6,075 nucleotides of DNA from JBBQHM01 sp038323965 (GCA_038323965.1 JBBQHM010000125.1:1-6075), one strand, 5' to 3'; counted from the first letter of the stretch, positions 1 to 5,932 are shown. The notes: generated by a model not told the origin, from the letters alone. Program-made: numbers and translations.

Positions 1-30
1 GGATGAAAATCTTCCTTTGCGCATTGGCAT
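1..30 (-). CDS. argH: 5' end of a gene, probably argininosuccinate lyase (partial)
   Basis: An open frame begins at ATG (30-28) and runs off the left edge, giving only MPMRKGRFSS. A second in-frame ATG lies at 24-22, so the protein may begin MRKGRFSS. The KGRFS motif just after the start matches the N-terminus of argininosuccinate lyases (usually W-G/K-GRFS), which cleave argininosuccinate to arginine and fumarate in the last step of arginine synthesis. The first ATG shares its A with the TGA stop of the upstream folB-like gene (TGATG), so translation is probably coupled. GAGAAG within the last codons of folB could serve as ribosome binding site. With ten residues the identity is a guess from a short motif; that a coding start is present is more secure. 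Confidence 0.42.
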   Translation of the reverse strand, partial: MPMRKGRFSS

Positions 31-377
31 CACTTCTCGGCCGATGTTTTGACCGAGACGTAGCGGGCATCTTTCAAAACGAATTTCCGGATTTCCACTT
101 CCACCTTCGCGATCGGAAATCTCTCTAGAAGATCCGATGAAATAGTTAACGCCAGCGTCTCGATCAGGCGACTCGTGTTTTTGCGCGCAATGCGACGCGT
201 GATTTCCGCGACCAGAGCGTAATTGACGGTTTCGGTAATTTCGTCGCGGGTATCGCGAAATGATTTCGGCACCCACATTTCGATCGTTGCAGTAAGCCGT
301 TGCGGTGCGGCACGTTCCGCGTCGTCAACCCCGATGGCGCTGAAGATTTCCAGCTGCTCAATGAGAATGTAATCCAA
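30..377 (-). CDS. folB: FolB-like dihydroneopterin aldolase
   Basis: This is a small cytosolic enzyme of tetrahydrofolate synthesis that converts 7,8-dihydroneopterin to 6-hydroxymethyl-7,8-dihydropterin and glycolaldehyde. The sequence shows the family pattern throughout: an IGV-DDAER-x2-PQ block near the N-terminus (catalytic-site Glu), TVNYALV (pterin-contacting Tyr), RLIETLAL (substrate-anchoring Glu) and an RKFVLKDARYVSV C-terminal strand, whose first Lys corresponds to the catalytic Lys of the usual KP motif. Length (115-119 aa) is normal. Two starts are possible: ATG at 389 (119 aa) or TTG at 377 (115 aa). I prefer TTG because GGAGG (387-383) lies five bases before it, and because the protein then begins M-D-x-I-x-I-x2-L, as FolB proteins do. 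It follows the outer-membrane protein gene by about 100 bases and overlaps the next gene by one base. A FolX-type epimerase is an alternative. Confidence 0.88.
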   Translation of the reverse strand: MDYILIEQLEIFSAIGVDDAERAAPQRLTATIEMWVPKSFRDTRDEITETVNYALVAEITRRIARKNTSRLIETLALTISSDLLERFPIAKVEVEIRKFVLKDARYVSVKTSAEK

Positions 378-382
378 GGCAG

Positions 383-387
383 CCTCC
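383..387 (-). promoter_or_regulatory. Shine-Dalgarno GGAGG that decides the folB start
   Basis: GGAGG on the minus strand starts at the third base of the ATG at 389-387 and ends five bases before the TTG at 377-375. That spacing suits initiation at the TTG. The ATG itself has no recognisable SD upstream (the preceding bases are TTCTGAACCG). Confidence 0.6.
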
Positions 388-389
388 AT

Positions 390-481
390 CGGTTCAGAAT
401 TCGCACGTCGACTTCATTAAGCAAGCAGGCCCACCGATCGTGAGACCAGCGGGCCCGGCAAATCTCGGCTTTCGTCTTTTT
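390..481. other. Intergenic gap between the outer-membrane protein gene and folB
   Basis: This 92-base gap holds no gene. Read on the minus strand it starts with an A-run after the barrel-gene stop, then a GC-rich segment with a CGGGCCCG palindrome and a possible five-pair GGCCC/GGGCC stem with an 18-base loop. No U-tract follows it, so it is not a convincing intrinsic terminator. TTGCTT, 17 bases, AATTCT ahead of folB is a very poor sigma-70 match. I cannot tell whether folB is read through from the upstream gene. Confidence 0.4.
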
Positions 482-1357
482 TTAGAAACGAATCTTCGTG
501 TAAACGGTCACCGGCACCGACCAGCGTTCCCCGGCGTCGTTCAGACCCCGGAGGTAGGAAAGACCTGCGCGGTTGATTTCAGAATCGTCGCCGTCGAGCC
601 CAGACTGGTAACTCACACCGGCATTCACGCCAATCGAGGCGCAGCGGATGAGTTGATATTCAGCACCGATTACACCGCTGCCGGTGAAAACAATGCTGTC
701 GTGATAGATCGGTCCGTCGAACACGCGGAAGCTTAAATTACCAAGACCAGTAGTAAACGTAAGATCGGCGTGGGCATCGATGCCGGAGACTTCCGCCGCG
801 CCTGCTGAGCCAGCGACATAGAAATTCAAGCGTGACTCACGCGGGAGGAAGTAGTAGCGCAGGCCCAACTCGCCGCCGAACCTTTCATAGTCGCCAAAAC
901 TACGCGAGATGACACCTACGAGACCGCCAGGCCCTGGGGCAGGCAATGGGAGTCCCTCGAGGGCGGCTGCACCGCCAGTCGGAATCGTCAGCAGGCCGCT
1001 ATCGGATCCGCCGGAAGCGGTCTCATATTCAAATTTTGCGAAAATCTCGAAACGATTGCGGAAAGCATAACCGATCTCACCGCGAATGATCGCCGAGTTA
1101 TCATAGATGTCGTTGTAGTTAGCTTCGGGCAGGTTGAGACGAACGGGGGTGTTTGGGATGGAGCCATTGAAACCATTCAAGACTGTCCCGCCGACGTTGA
1201 ATCCAGTGCCACCACCGATACTGACGTACCAGGGGCCGCATTCGGGAGCGGGTTCCGACATCATCGGCGTTGATTTGGAGTTATCCATCGACACGCCCCC
1301 GGCGAAAGCCGGCAACGTGACGAGAGACATAAGCAAGGTTAAGGCAATCCGTTTCAT
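482..1357 (-). CDS. Outer-membrane beta-barrel protein (unknown specificity)
   Basis: The 291-residue product begins with a clear Sec signal peptide: MKR, a hydrophobic stretch LALTLL-type through residue 16, and a probable AFA|GG cleavage after residue 19. The rest is rich in Gly, Ser and aromatic residues with alternating polar/hydrophobic strands, for example GPWYVSIGGGTGFNVGG, FEIFAKFEYETAS, GGELGLRYYFLP, LNFYVAGSAGAAEVSG and VIGAEYQLI. It ends in VPVTVYTKIRF, and a C-terminal Phe after alternating residues is the usual signal for the barrel-assembly machinery. This supports a small 8-to-10-strand barrel of the OmpA/Opa-like or porin-like class. A Pro-rich loop (LPLPAPGPGG) and one Cys in each half are visible. 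I chose the ATG at 1357 because it sits directly before the signal peptide; the nine extra upstream codons start at TTG and would spoil it. The substrate, if any, is unknown. It lies 56 bases after the cyclase gene. Confidence 0.82.
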   Translation of the reverse strand: MKRIALTLLMSLVTLPAFAGGVSMDNSKSTPMMSEPAPECGPWYVSIGGGTGFNVGGTVLNGFNGSIPNTPVRLNLPEANYNDIYDNSAIIRGEIGYAFRNRFEIFAKFEYETASGGSDSGLLTIPTGGAAALEGLPLPAPGPGGLVGVISRSFGDYERFGGELGLRYYFLPRESRLNFYVAGSAGAAEVSGIDAHADLTFTTGLGNLSFRVFDGPIYHDSIVFTGSGVIGAEYQLIRCASIGVNAGVSYQSGLDGDDSEINRAGLSYLRGLNDAGERWSVPVTVYTKIRF

Positions 1358-1366
1358 TAGGCGCGC

Positions 1367-1396
1367 AGAGTAGCGGCCTCCCAATCATGGGGTCAA
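1367..1396 (-). promoter_or_regulatory. Possible sigma-70-like promoter for the outer-membrane protein gene
   Basis: On the minus strand TTGACC (1396-1391) is followed after 18 bases by TACTCT (1372-1367), ten bases before the ATG at 1357. The -35 is good (5 of 6); the -10 is weak but keeps the key T, A and final T. Transcription from it would start almost at the start codon, giving a leader of only a few bases, which agrees with the absence of an SD there. The -35 lies inside the inverted repeat GGGGTTGACCCC (1400-1389). This is pattern matching only, and major-phylum promoter rules may differ. Confidence 0.27.
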
Positions 1397-1400
1397 CCCC
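1389..1400. repeat. 12-bp inverted repeat GGGGTTGACCCC in the cyclase/OMP gap
   Basis: The two arms GGGGT and ACCCC are exact reverse complements around a two-base centre. It sits between the cyclase stop and the barrel-protein start and overlaps the proposed -35 box. It could be an operator or a chance GC palindrome. No T-run follows on the minus strand, so it is not an intrinsic terminator for the cyclase gene. Confidence 0.4.
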
Positions 1401-1413
1401 AAAAATTCGTAAA

Positions 1414-3852
1414 TTAACCCGGGGCTAACGAGGACAATATCAGCTCGAACCGCTTATCGCTGCGAATCGGCTCCCAGTAGGGATGGAGCTTCAGGTTACC
1501 GAAATTTACATTGCTCGGCATGCGGGTAGCGCGGTCCAGGTTTTCGATGGAACGATCAACATCCCCGAGAAGAGCATAGAGGATCGCGAGATGTTGCAGC
1601 AGAGTGGCGCCGGCGATGTGGTCGTTCATCGCGGGGAGTAGGCTATCGGCCGCGCGACCAGCTTCCTCATAAGCCCGCGGAGCATCGCCAAGTGCTGCAT
1701 CGATCATACCCAGGACGCAGAGCGGGGGCGCGAAATTTGGCTGCGCCCGGACGTTTGCCTCTGCAGCCTCGCGAGCAACCACTAACGCGTCGTGAGCACC
1801 TTTCACATCGCCCCGCATTCTGGCGACAAGGCCTATATACCAGGAGCGGGGGAAGTTCATGTTTTCCTCGGAACCACCCGAGGCGTCCATCGCAGCGAGG
1901 GCACGGTCCGCTATTCGCAGGTCCCGCACTTCCAGGCCGAAATGCAAAACGTCGTGCGCGAGCGCGGCGATCGGATTGCCCGGGTCGAGTTTAAAAGCCT
2001 CGAACAGCTTGCGCAGTGGTTCGGGATCTGCGCGCCATTCCAGGTCGACCGACGCGCGGTTCCAACGCAGGCCGGGATCGTCGGGTAAAATCGCCAGCGC
2101 ACGATCGAGCACAGCGGCCATCTCGGAAAAGTGCCGCTGCTTGTCCAGGCAAAGCGCGAGCTGCTGCAACAAATAGACATTGCGCGGATCCAACTCGAGA
2201 GCGTGCCGAAGCTTGTCGCCGGCATCGTCGAATTCACCCTGACGTCGATCGATATAGGCGGCCAGCTCGAAGACCCCTGCCTCATTGTGCAATAATGTTG
2301 CTGCCAGGGCCAGCTCCTCCTTGGCGTGCGCGTAATCGAGATAGACCGCATACAAATGCGTTGCACTCGCGAGATGGGCCTGCCCCGAGTTCGGCCGGAG
2401 ACGCTTGATGTTCGCGAGCTCGTTCTCGGCCAGCGCAACTCTTGCCGGCGTCCGATCCATCCCAAGCAGATAGAGTTGATCATAAATGCTGGCGAGTTGG
2501 TAATGGGCCTCGAAGAACGCGGGGTCGCGTCCGACCGCGGCTTCGAGGAGGCGAGCAGCTTCCAGTCGGCTAGCACGACCACGTACGAAACTGGAGGTCG
2601 ACAAAACTGCACGCGCTTGCGAGTACATGTCGTACGCAGCCAGGTCCGCGGTCGGTGAACGCTCGATTTCCGCGCGTTCCTGCGCGGTTAGTTTCAACTT
2701 CAACGCCGCGACAATTTTTTCCGAGATGGCGCTCTCCAGAGTGAACACGTCGGCCAATTGCCCGTCATAGTGGGAGGCCCACACATGAGTGTCCGTGCGC
2801 GCGTCGATCAGCTGCGCGTTGACGCGAACCCGGCCGTCGACGGTTTGCACGCTGCCTTCAACGACATATGCGACTCCGAGATTCTTCGCGATCTCGCGCA
2901 GATTGCGTTGCGCGCCGACACCGTATTGCATCACCGATGTACGACTGATCACCTTCAAACCCGTTACCTTGGAAAGGTCGGTTAGAATTTCGTCCTGCAC
3001 GCCTTCCGCAAAGTGCCGATTGGTCTCATCGCTACCCCAGTTCTGAAACGGCAGAACTGCGATGCTCTTGTCCGCATCGGGATTCGTGGTGACGCCTTTC
3101 GGGCGTAACCATCCGCGTCCGAAAACAACCGCCAAACTTATGGCCAGCGCGACCAGCGAAAGGGAAATAGGTAACAAGCCCCCGAATCTCGCCATCGACG
3201 AAACCACAATGGGGCGTGGCTCATTCCCGCGAACTGCAATGTTTCGCCGCCGTTTACCGCGTTGCAGTTTCCCGGGAGTTGCCGGATTACCGATGCCTTC
3301 CTTATAGAGATTGTAGATATGCAGCCGAACACCGTGCTTCACCTCGCATTCGCCGAGGCTGTGCAAATGCGGCTGCCAGTTGCGATACTGCGCGAGATCA
3401 TCAGCCACATGCTTCGATAAGAGAATATGGCCCGCATCGCCGCAATCCATGACGCGCTGCGCCATATTCATGCCGGTGCCTGCGACGTTGACCCGATCGT
3501 TCACATCCGTGATCCGATTGATCGGACCACTGTGAATTCCCATCCGAATTTCCAACGCCGCATTTTCCGCAGCGGCAGCCGCAATCTCCATCGCACATCG
3601 TACCGGGCGCTCCGGGTTGTCAGCGAAAATGAGCGCCATACCGTCACCCGTCGGTAATCGGGTGAGCGTTCCGTTCGATTCCGCGGCCTGAAATGTGGGC
3701 GTGTTACGGACGATGCGGTTTAATCGGCGCAGGAGATTGACCTGCTCGTCGACGATGAGTCGGGAGTAACCAACGATGTCGATAAGTAGGACGTGCGCGA
3801 TCTCCAGTTCGAGATCAGCGTCTTCGTCCGGCGGCGTATCCTGCGTTTGCAC
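1414..3852 (-). CDS. Transmembrane class III nucleotidyl cyclase with TolB-N-like and TPR domains
   Basis: The 812-residue protein has an N-terminal class III (adenylate/guanylate) cyclase domain (about 18-185), a basic linker (KLQRGKRRRN, 195-204), one membrane segment (about 223-246), a COG5616/FlgO-like TolB-amino-terminal-type domain (about 262-385, KSIAVLPFQNWG to ISEKIVAALK) and TPR-like helical repeats to the C-terminus (about 400-800). The basic linker suggests the cyclase is cytoplasmic and the TolB-N/TPR part periplasmic, so external binding could control synthesis of a cyclic nucleotide. Both metal-binding Asp residues are visible (D25 in LLIDIVGYS, D70 in PTGDGM), as are the transition-state pair N129 and R133 (NMAQR). 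The usual purine-selecting Lys and Asp are L66 and N122, so the product is uncertain. The start is GTG, the only in-frame start before the domain; the next upstream in-frame codon of note is the TGA of the HTTM gene. It is almost surely co-transcribed with that gene. Confidence 0.88.
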   Translation of the reverse strand: MQTQDTPPDEDADLELEIAHVLLIDIVGYSRLIVDEQVNLLRRLNRIVRNTPTFQAAESNGTLTRLPTGDGMALIFADNPERPVRCAMEIAAAAAENAALEIRMGIHSGPINRITDVNDRVNVAGTGMNMAQRVMDCGDAGHILLSKHVADDLAQYRNWQPHLHSLGECEVKHGVRLHIYNLYKEGIGNPATPGKLQRGKRRRNIAVRGNEPRPIVVSSMARFGGLLPISLSLVALAISLAVVFGRGWLRPKGVTTNPDADKSIAVLPFQNWGSDETNRHFAEGVQDEILTDLSKVTGLKVISRTSVMQYGVGAQRNLREIAKNLGVAYVVEGSVQTVDGRVRVNAQLIDARTDTHVWASHYDGQLADVFTLESAISEKIVAALKLKLTAQERAEIERSPTADLAAYDMYSQARAVLSTSSFVRGRASRLEAARLLEAAVGRDPAFFEAHYQLASIYDQLYLLGMDRTPARVALAENELANIKRLRPNSGQAHLASATHLYAVYLDYAHAKEELALAATLLHNEAGVFELAAYIDRRQGEFDDAGDKLRHALELDPRNVYLLQQLALCLDKQRHFSEMAAVLDRALAILPDDPGLRWNRASVDLEWRADPEPLRKLFEAFKLDPGNPIAALAHDVLHFGLEVRDLRIADRALAAMDASGGSEENMNFPRSWYIGLVARMRGDVKGAHDALVVAREAAEANVRAQPNFAPPLCVLGMIDAALGDAPRAYEEAGRAADSLLPAMNDHIAGATLLQHLAILYALLGDVDRSIENLDRATRMPSNVNFGNLKLHPYWEPIRSDKRFELILSSLAPG

Positions 3853-3859
3853 CCTCCCC
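3853..3859 (-). promoter_or_regulatory. GGGGAGG directly abutting the cyclase GTG start
   Basis: A strong SD-like sequence ends immediately before the GTG at 3852, with zero spacing instead of the normal five to nine bases. No other usable in-frame start follows at the right distance. Initiation may therefore depend on ribosomes terminating at the HTTM stop codon nine bases upstream, and could be inefficient. This is inferred from spacing alone. Confidence 0.45.
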
Positions 3860-3861
3860 GC

Positions 3862-4830
3862 TCAGCGGGACGTCGATCTTCTCATCCGCGTGCGGATTGG
3901 TCGAGGGAAATCGCGAACGCTCATCCGCAGGATCCATTGCGGGAGCATCGTGCGATCGCCGAACGCCGCGACGTTGAGCGTGATCATCGCCAGGGCAAAG
4001 GAATACAAACCCATGGCAGCACCAATTCCCACATGCATTCCCAGGATTAACCAAAACCAGATTCTCCGCGTCTGCCGCAACCAAATGCAGACGGGATAGG
4101 TCGTCTCCAGAATACAGACTGCGATGCCGGCTGCCGGTAGTAAGACGCTGAAGTGAATTAGCACATCAGGTGAGACTTGGTTGAAAGGCGGACGAATAAG
4201 CGCCCTCCACAACGCCGTTCCATCCCACCAACCTTCGCCCGCGCATTTTGCGAGACCGCCGAACAGGTAAATGATGCAGACCTGAAACTGCAATATGCGA
4301 CGCATGAAGCCCTGCCAGTTTGGCGACTTACGCGACCGCGTGCGGCGCCAGTCAAGTGACCAGCAATCCGGGAACGGCGAAATGGCCGCAAAAAATAGCG
4401 TCATCGTAGTCAGGCTGTCGACGCCGTATGCGAGTGAACCGCTACTCTTCACGCTGCACAGGTGGATGAACCATGCGAGCACTGCTGCTTCCCGCGAAAA
4501 AAGTCCAAGGAGCAACAGCATCCCGCTACTGATAAGCGCCCACCACGCAAAGTTCAGCGCCGCTACTTCGGTTATCCCGCAGGTTCCGAATACCTGCACT
4601 ATCCACGACATGGTAGGCACCCGCCCGCCTGCGTCGTGCAGGATGGCTTCGAAAATATCTCGCTTGATCGGACCCGAGGCGGAGAGCGCGAAAAATTGCA
4701 GCCAATCGTAGCGCAGCGACAGGCAGTAGCAGATCACCTCAATCGCTGCGCCTAATCTGAGAGCAATGAGCCAATCAGTATTTTCGCAGGCGGAGAGCCA
4801 CTTTGCCGGACGCGAGCGGAGTAGTGTCAC
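3862..4830 (-). CDS. HTTM-family polytopic membrane protein (gamma-carboxylase-like)
   Basis: The 322-residue product is a multi-pass inner-membrane protein with hydrophobic segments at about 20-37, 88-110, 112-126, 138-152, 181-194, 224-250 and 257-290, and an Arg-rich C-terminal tail (RDFPRPIRTRMRRSTSR) likely in the cytoplasm. The block QFQVCIIYLFGGLAK (181-195) followed by GWWDGTALWRAL (200-211) is the hallmark of the HTTM domain, which is shared with vitamin K-dependent gamma-glutamyl carboxylase. K195 appears to fall where that enzyme has its active-site Lys. MHVGIGAAMGLYSFAL (265-280) is another typical HTTM helix. Bacterial HTTM proteins have no generally established reaction, so I do not assign one. 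The start is GTG at 4830, overlapping the upstream gene's stop as GTGA, which implies translational coupling. The stop is followed nine bases later, in the same frame, by the cyclase start. Confidence 0.83.
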   Translation of the reverse strand: MTLLRSRPAKWLSACENTDWLIALRLGAAIEVICYCLSLRYDWLQFFALSASGPIKRDIFEAILHDAGGRVPTMSWIVQVFGTCGITEVAALNFAWWALISSGMLLLLGLFSREAAVLAWFIHLCSVKSSGSLAYGVDSLTTMTLFFAAISPFPDCWSLDWRRTRSRKSPNWQGFMRRILQFQVCIIYLFGGLAKCAGEGWWDGTALWRALIRPPFNQVSPDVLIHFSVLLPAAGIAVCILETTYPVCIWLRQTRRIWFWLILGMHVGIGAAMGLYSFALAMITLNVAAFGDRTMLPQWILRMSVRDFPRPIRTRMRRSTSR

Positions 4831-5399
4831 TGGCGGTTTTCGCGCTCTGGAAAAGTGAAATCAAAAACCAGGAAGGGATCGTAAGACTCGCGCTCACCGC
4901 GGCCATACTCAGTCGGGTTCGGCAGTCGAGCCACCCCCACGGCTACCCGGGCTTTGGTCGCCCCTATGTGCCTGGCGACGGCCGAAGCAGAAACCACGCG
5001 AACCATGGCCTCCTGTAGTGGAGCATAGGCCGTATCAGCCAGTTGATCCATAAATCCGGCCAGCCTCAAGCCGGCGGTCTCACTACTAACCACGGGAATA
5101 TCTGACTCGTGATGACCGTCGGGAAACTCAAAATCGAATATCATTTTGTAATTATCCGGAACGTTAGGCGCGAAGAATCCGTATCCACTTTCAATGCCAG
5201 CGGCGTGCAAATAGGTAAGAACGCTCCCGCCGTAAAACTTTCCCCCTTCCCCGAGGACAGCTTCGGTCCACGCCTCGCCCGACTTCCAGGCTGATTTAAA
5301 AGATGGCGGAAACAACGTCCGCGCGGTCGAAAAGATAGCGCAGGTGTCCCGCAACGAGACAAGACTCGTTAGGATTAGATGAATTCCCGCGATCGCCAT
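4827..5399 (-). CDS. Membrane-anchored protein of unknown family, HTTM partner
   Basis: I do not recognise a named family. The 190-residue product starts with a hydrophobic segment (about residues 1-16, MAIAGIHLILTSLVSL) that looks like an uncleaved anchor or poor signal peptide, so the rest is probably periplasmic. A striking block, LHAAGIESGYGFFAPNVP (64-81), resembles the W/G-x-FAPNP-type motifs that I recall in proteins or domains accompanying HTTM proteins. Beta-strand-like stretches follow (YKMIFDFEFPDG, ARVAVGVARLP, FLVFDFTF), with an amphipathic helical region (about 108-148) between them. Its stop overlaps the HTTM start (GTGA), a strong sign of a joint role. The upstream lipoprotein gene ends 19 bases before it. 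No SD is present near the ATG; instead the start codon lies at the centre of a perfect palindrome. A longer frame is open upstream but offers no standard start nearby. Confidence 0.72.
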   Translation of the reverse strand: MAIAGIHLILTSLVSLRDTCAIFSTARTLFPPSFKSAWKSGEAWTEAVLGEGGKFYGGSVLTYLHAAGIESGYGFFAPNVPDNYKMIFDFEFPDGHHESDIPVVSSETAGLRLAGFMDQLADTAYAPLQEAMVRVVSASAVARHIGATKARVAVGVARLPNPTEYGRGERESYDPFLVFDFTFPERENRQ

Positions 5400-5409
5400 G
5401 GCGATCGCG
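5388..5409. repeat. 22-bp perfect palindrome centred on the start codon of the 190-aa gene
   Basis: The arm CGCGATCG (5388-5395) and its exact reverse complement (5402-5409) flank CCATGG (5396-5401), itself palindromic. The site contains two copies of the octamer GCGATCGC. In mRNA it would form an eight-to-nine base-pair GC-rich hairpin with the AUG (5399-5397) in the loop. It could control translation initiation, act as a protein-binding site, or be chance; its perfection and position argue against chance. Confidence 0.7.
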
Positions 5410-5418
5410 TAACGCGCC

Positions 5419-5868
5419 TTAATTACTGCCGTGAACCGGAATGGGACTTACCCCGTTATATTTGCACAGGACTTTCTTCAACTCTCGATACCTCGCCTGG
5501 TCACCCGCGTTTTTACCCGATGCTGGCGGTACGACAGTGGAATGGTTTGAGATACCGGTCGTAGACCAACTCGTCATACCAACGTCATGGCGCGGCATAG
5601 AGTCACGCGCGACGGATGGAGGAAGCTTACCCAACACCTCCTGCGAAAACTGAAAAAATCTACAGGTGAGGATCTCTACCCGATAAGGTGTTTTGTAGTT
5701 ATTGAGCAGCTGCCTGACCTGCGCTTCGTCTTCGCGGCTAAGTTTCGCGCCATACAGGTGAATCCCGGTCTTATCGCAAATGACAGGATTTTTGGACGTT
5801 GGCGCAAATTCGCAGCAACCGCCGACCATAAGGACCACACCGAAGAGGGTTGGGATCTTGGCTTTCAT
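5419..5868 (-). CDS. Small putative lipoprotein, unknown family
   Basis: I do not recognise the family. From ATG at 5868 the product is 149 residues, with a lipoprotein-type leader: MKAK, a hydrophobic core (PTLFGVVLMV) and a V-G-G-C lipobox that places the lipidated Cys at 18. A second Cys follows directly. The early mature part (KNPVICDKTGIHLYGAKLSREDEAQVRQLLNNY, described here in two parts: a Cys-containing strand about 28-40 and a charged helix about 44-58) looks folded. The middle (about 95-118) is Ser/Thr/Pro-rich and probably disordered, and a short basic helix (about 122-135) precedes the C-terminus. Three further Cys (31, 69, 135) could form disulfides. The upstream in-frame TTG at 5910 would add 14 residues before the signal peptide and is less likely. 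GGGGAG lies about 15 bases before the ATG, farther than ideal. It sits 19 bases before the next gene, so co-transcription is likely. Confidence 0.68.
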   Translation of the reverse strand: MKAKIPTLFGVVLMVGGCCEFAPTSKNPVICDKTGIHLYGAKLSREDEAQVRQLLNNYKTPYRVEILTCRFFQFSQEVLGKLPPSVARDSMPRHDVGMTSWSTTGISNHSTVVPPASGKNAGDQARYRELKKVLCKYNGVSPIPVHGSN

Positions 5869-5932
5869 ATCCGCTGGTTTGATCTCCCCACCGGTCGAAT
5901 ACAAGAACAAAATTCGTTAGGTATAGGAGAAA

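Noticed and set aside
470..484. Plus-strand T-run after a GAGA/TCTC inverted repeat, like an intrinsic terminator
   Set aside because: The stem is only four pairs and no plus-strand gene runs into it; on the gene strand it is an A-run.
440..736. Plus-strand open frame over the 3' end of the barrel gene
   Set aside because: Its translation shows no domain or signal, and the opposite strand encodes a convincing signal peptide and beta barrel.
1358..1384. Extension of the barrel protein by nine residues to a TTG at 1384
   Set aside because: It would place polar residues before a textbook signal peptide that starts exactly at the ATG at 1357.
1911..2612. A 233-codon open frame on the minus strand inside the cyclase gene
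   Set aside because: It is a shifted frame of the TPR region with Arg/Ser/Trp-rich, domain-free translation; the cyclase frame carries clear homology throughout.
1692..2658. Several overlapping plus-strand frames opposite the TPR region
   Set aside because: They are antisense shadows of a GC-rich coding sequence; low-complexity Arg/Pro/Ser composition and no promoter or family match.
3862..3864. TGA as a sequencing error splitting one HTTM-cyclase gene, or a selenocysteine codon
   Set aside because: Both halves have complete domain ends, a GTG start with an SD-like sequence follows, and no hairpin resembling a selenocysteine element was recognised; kept only as a readthrough question.
5869..5932. 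Possible promoter before the lipoprotein gene (TTGTTC, 17 bases, GGAGAT)
   Set aside because: The -10 match is too poor, and no better pair was found in the gap.
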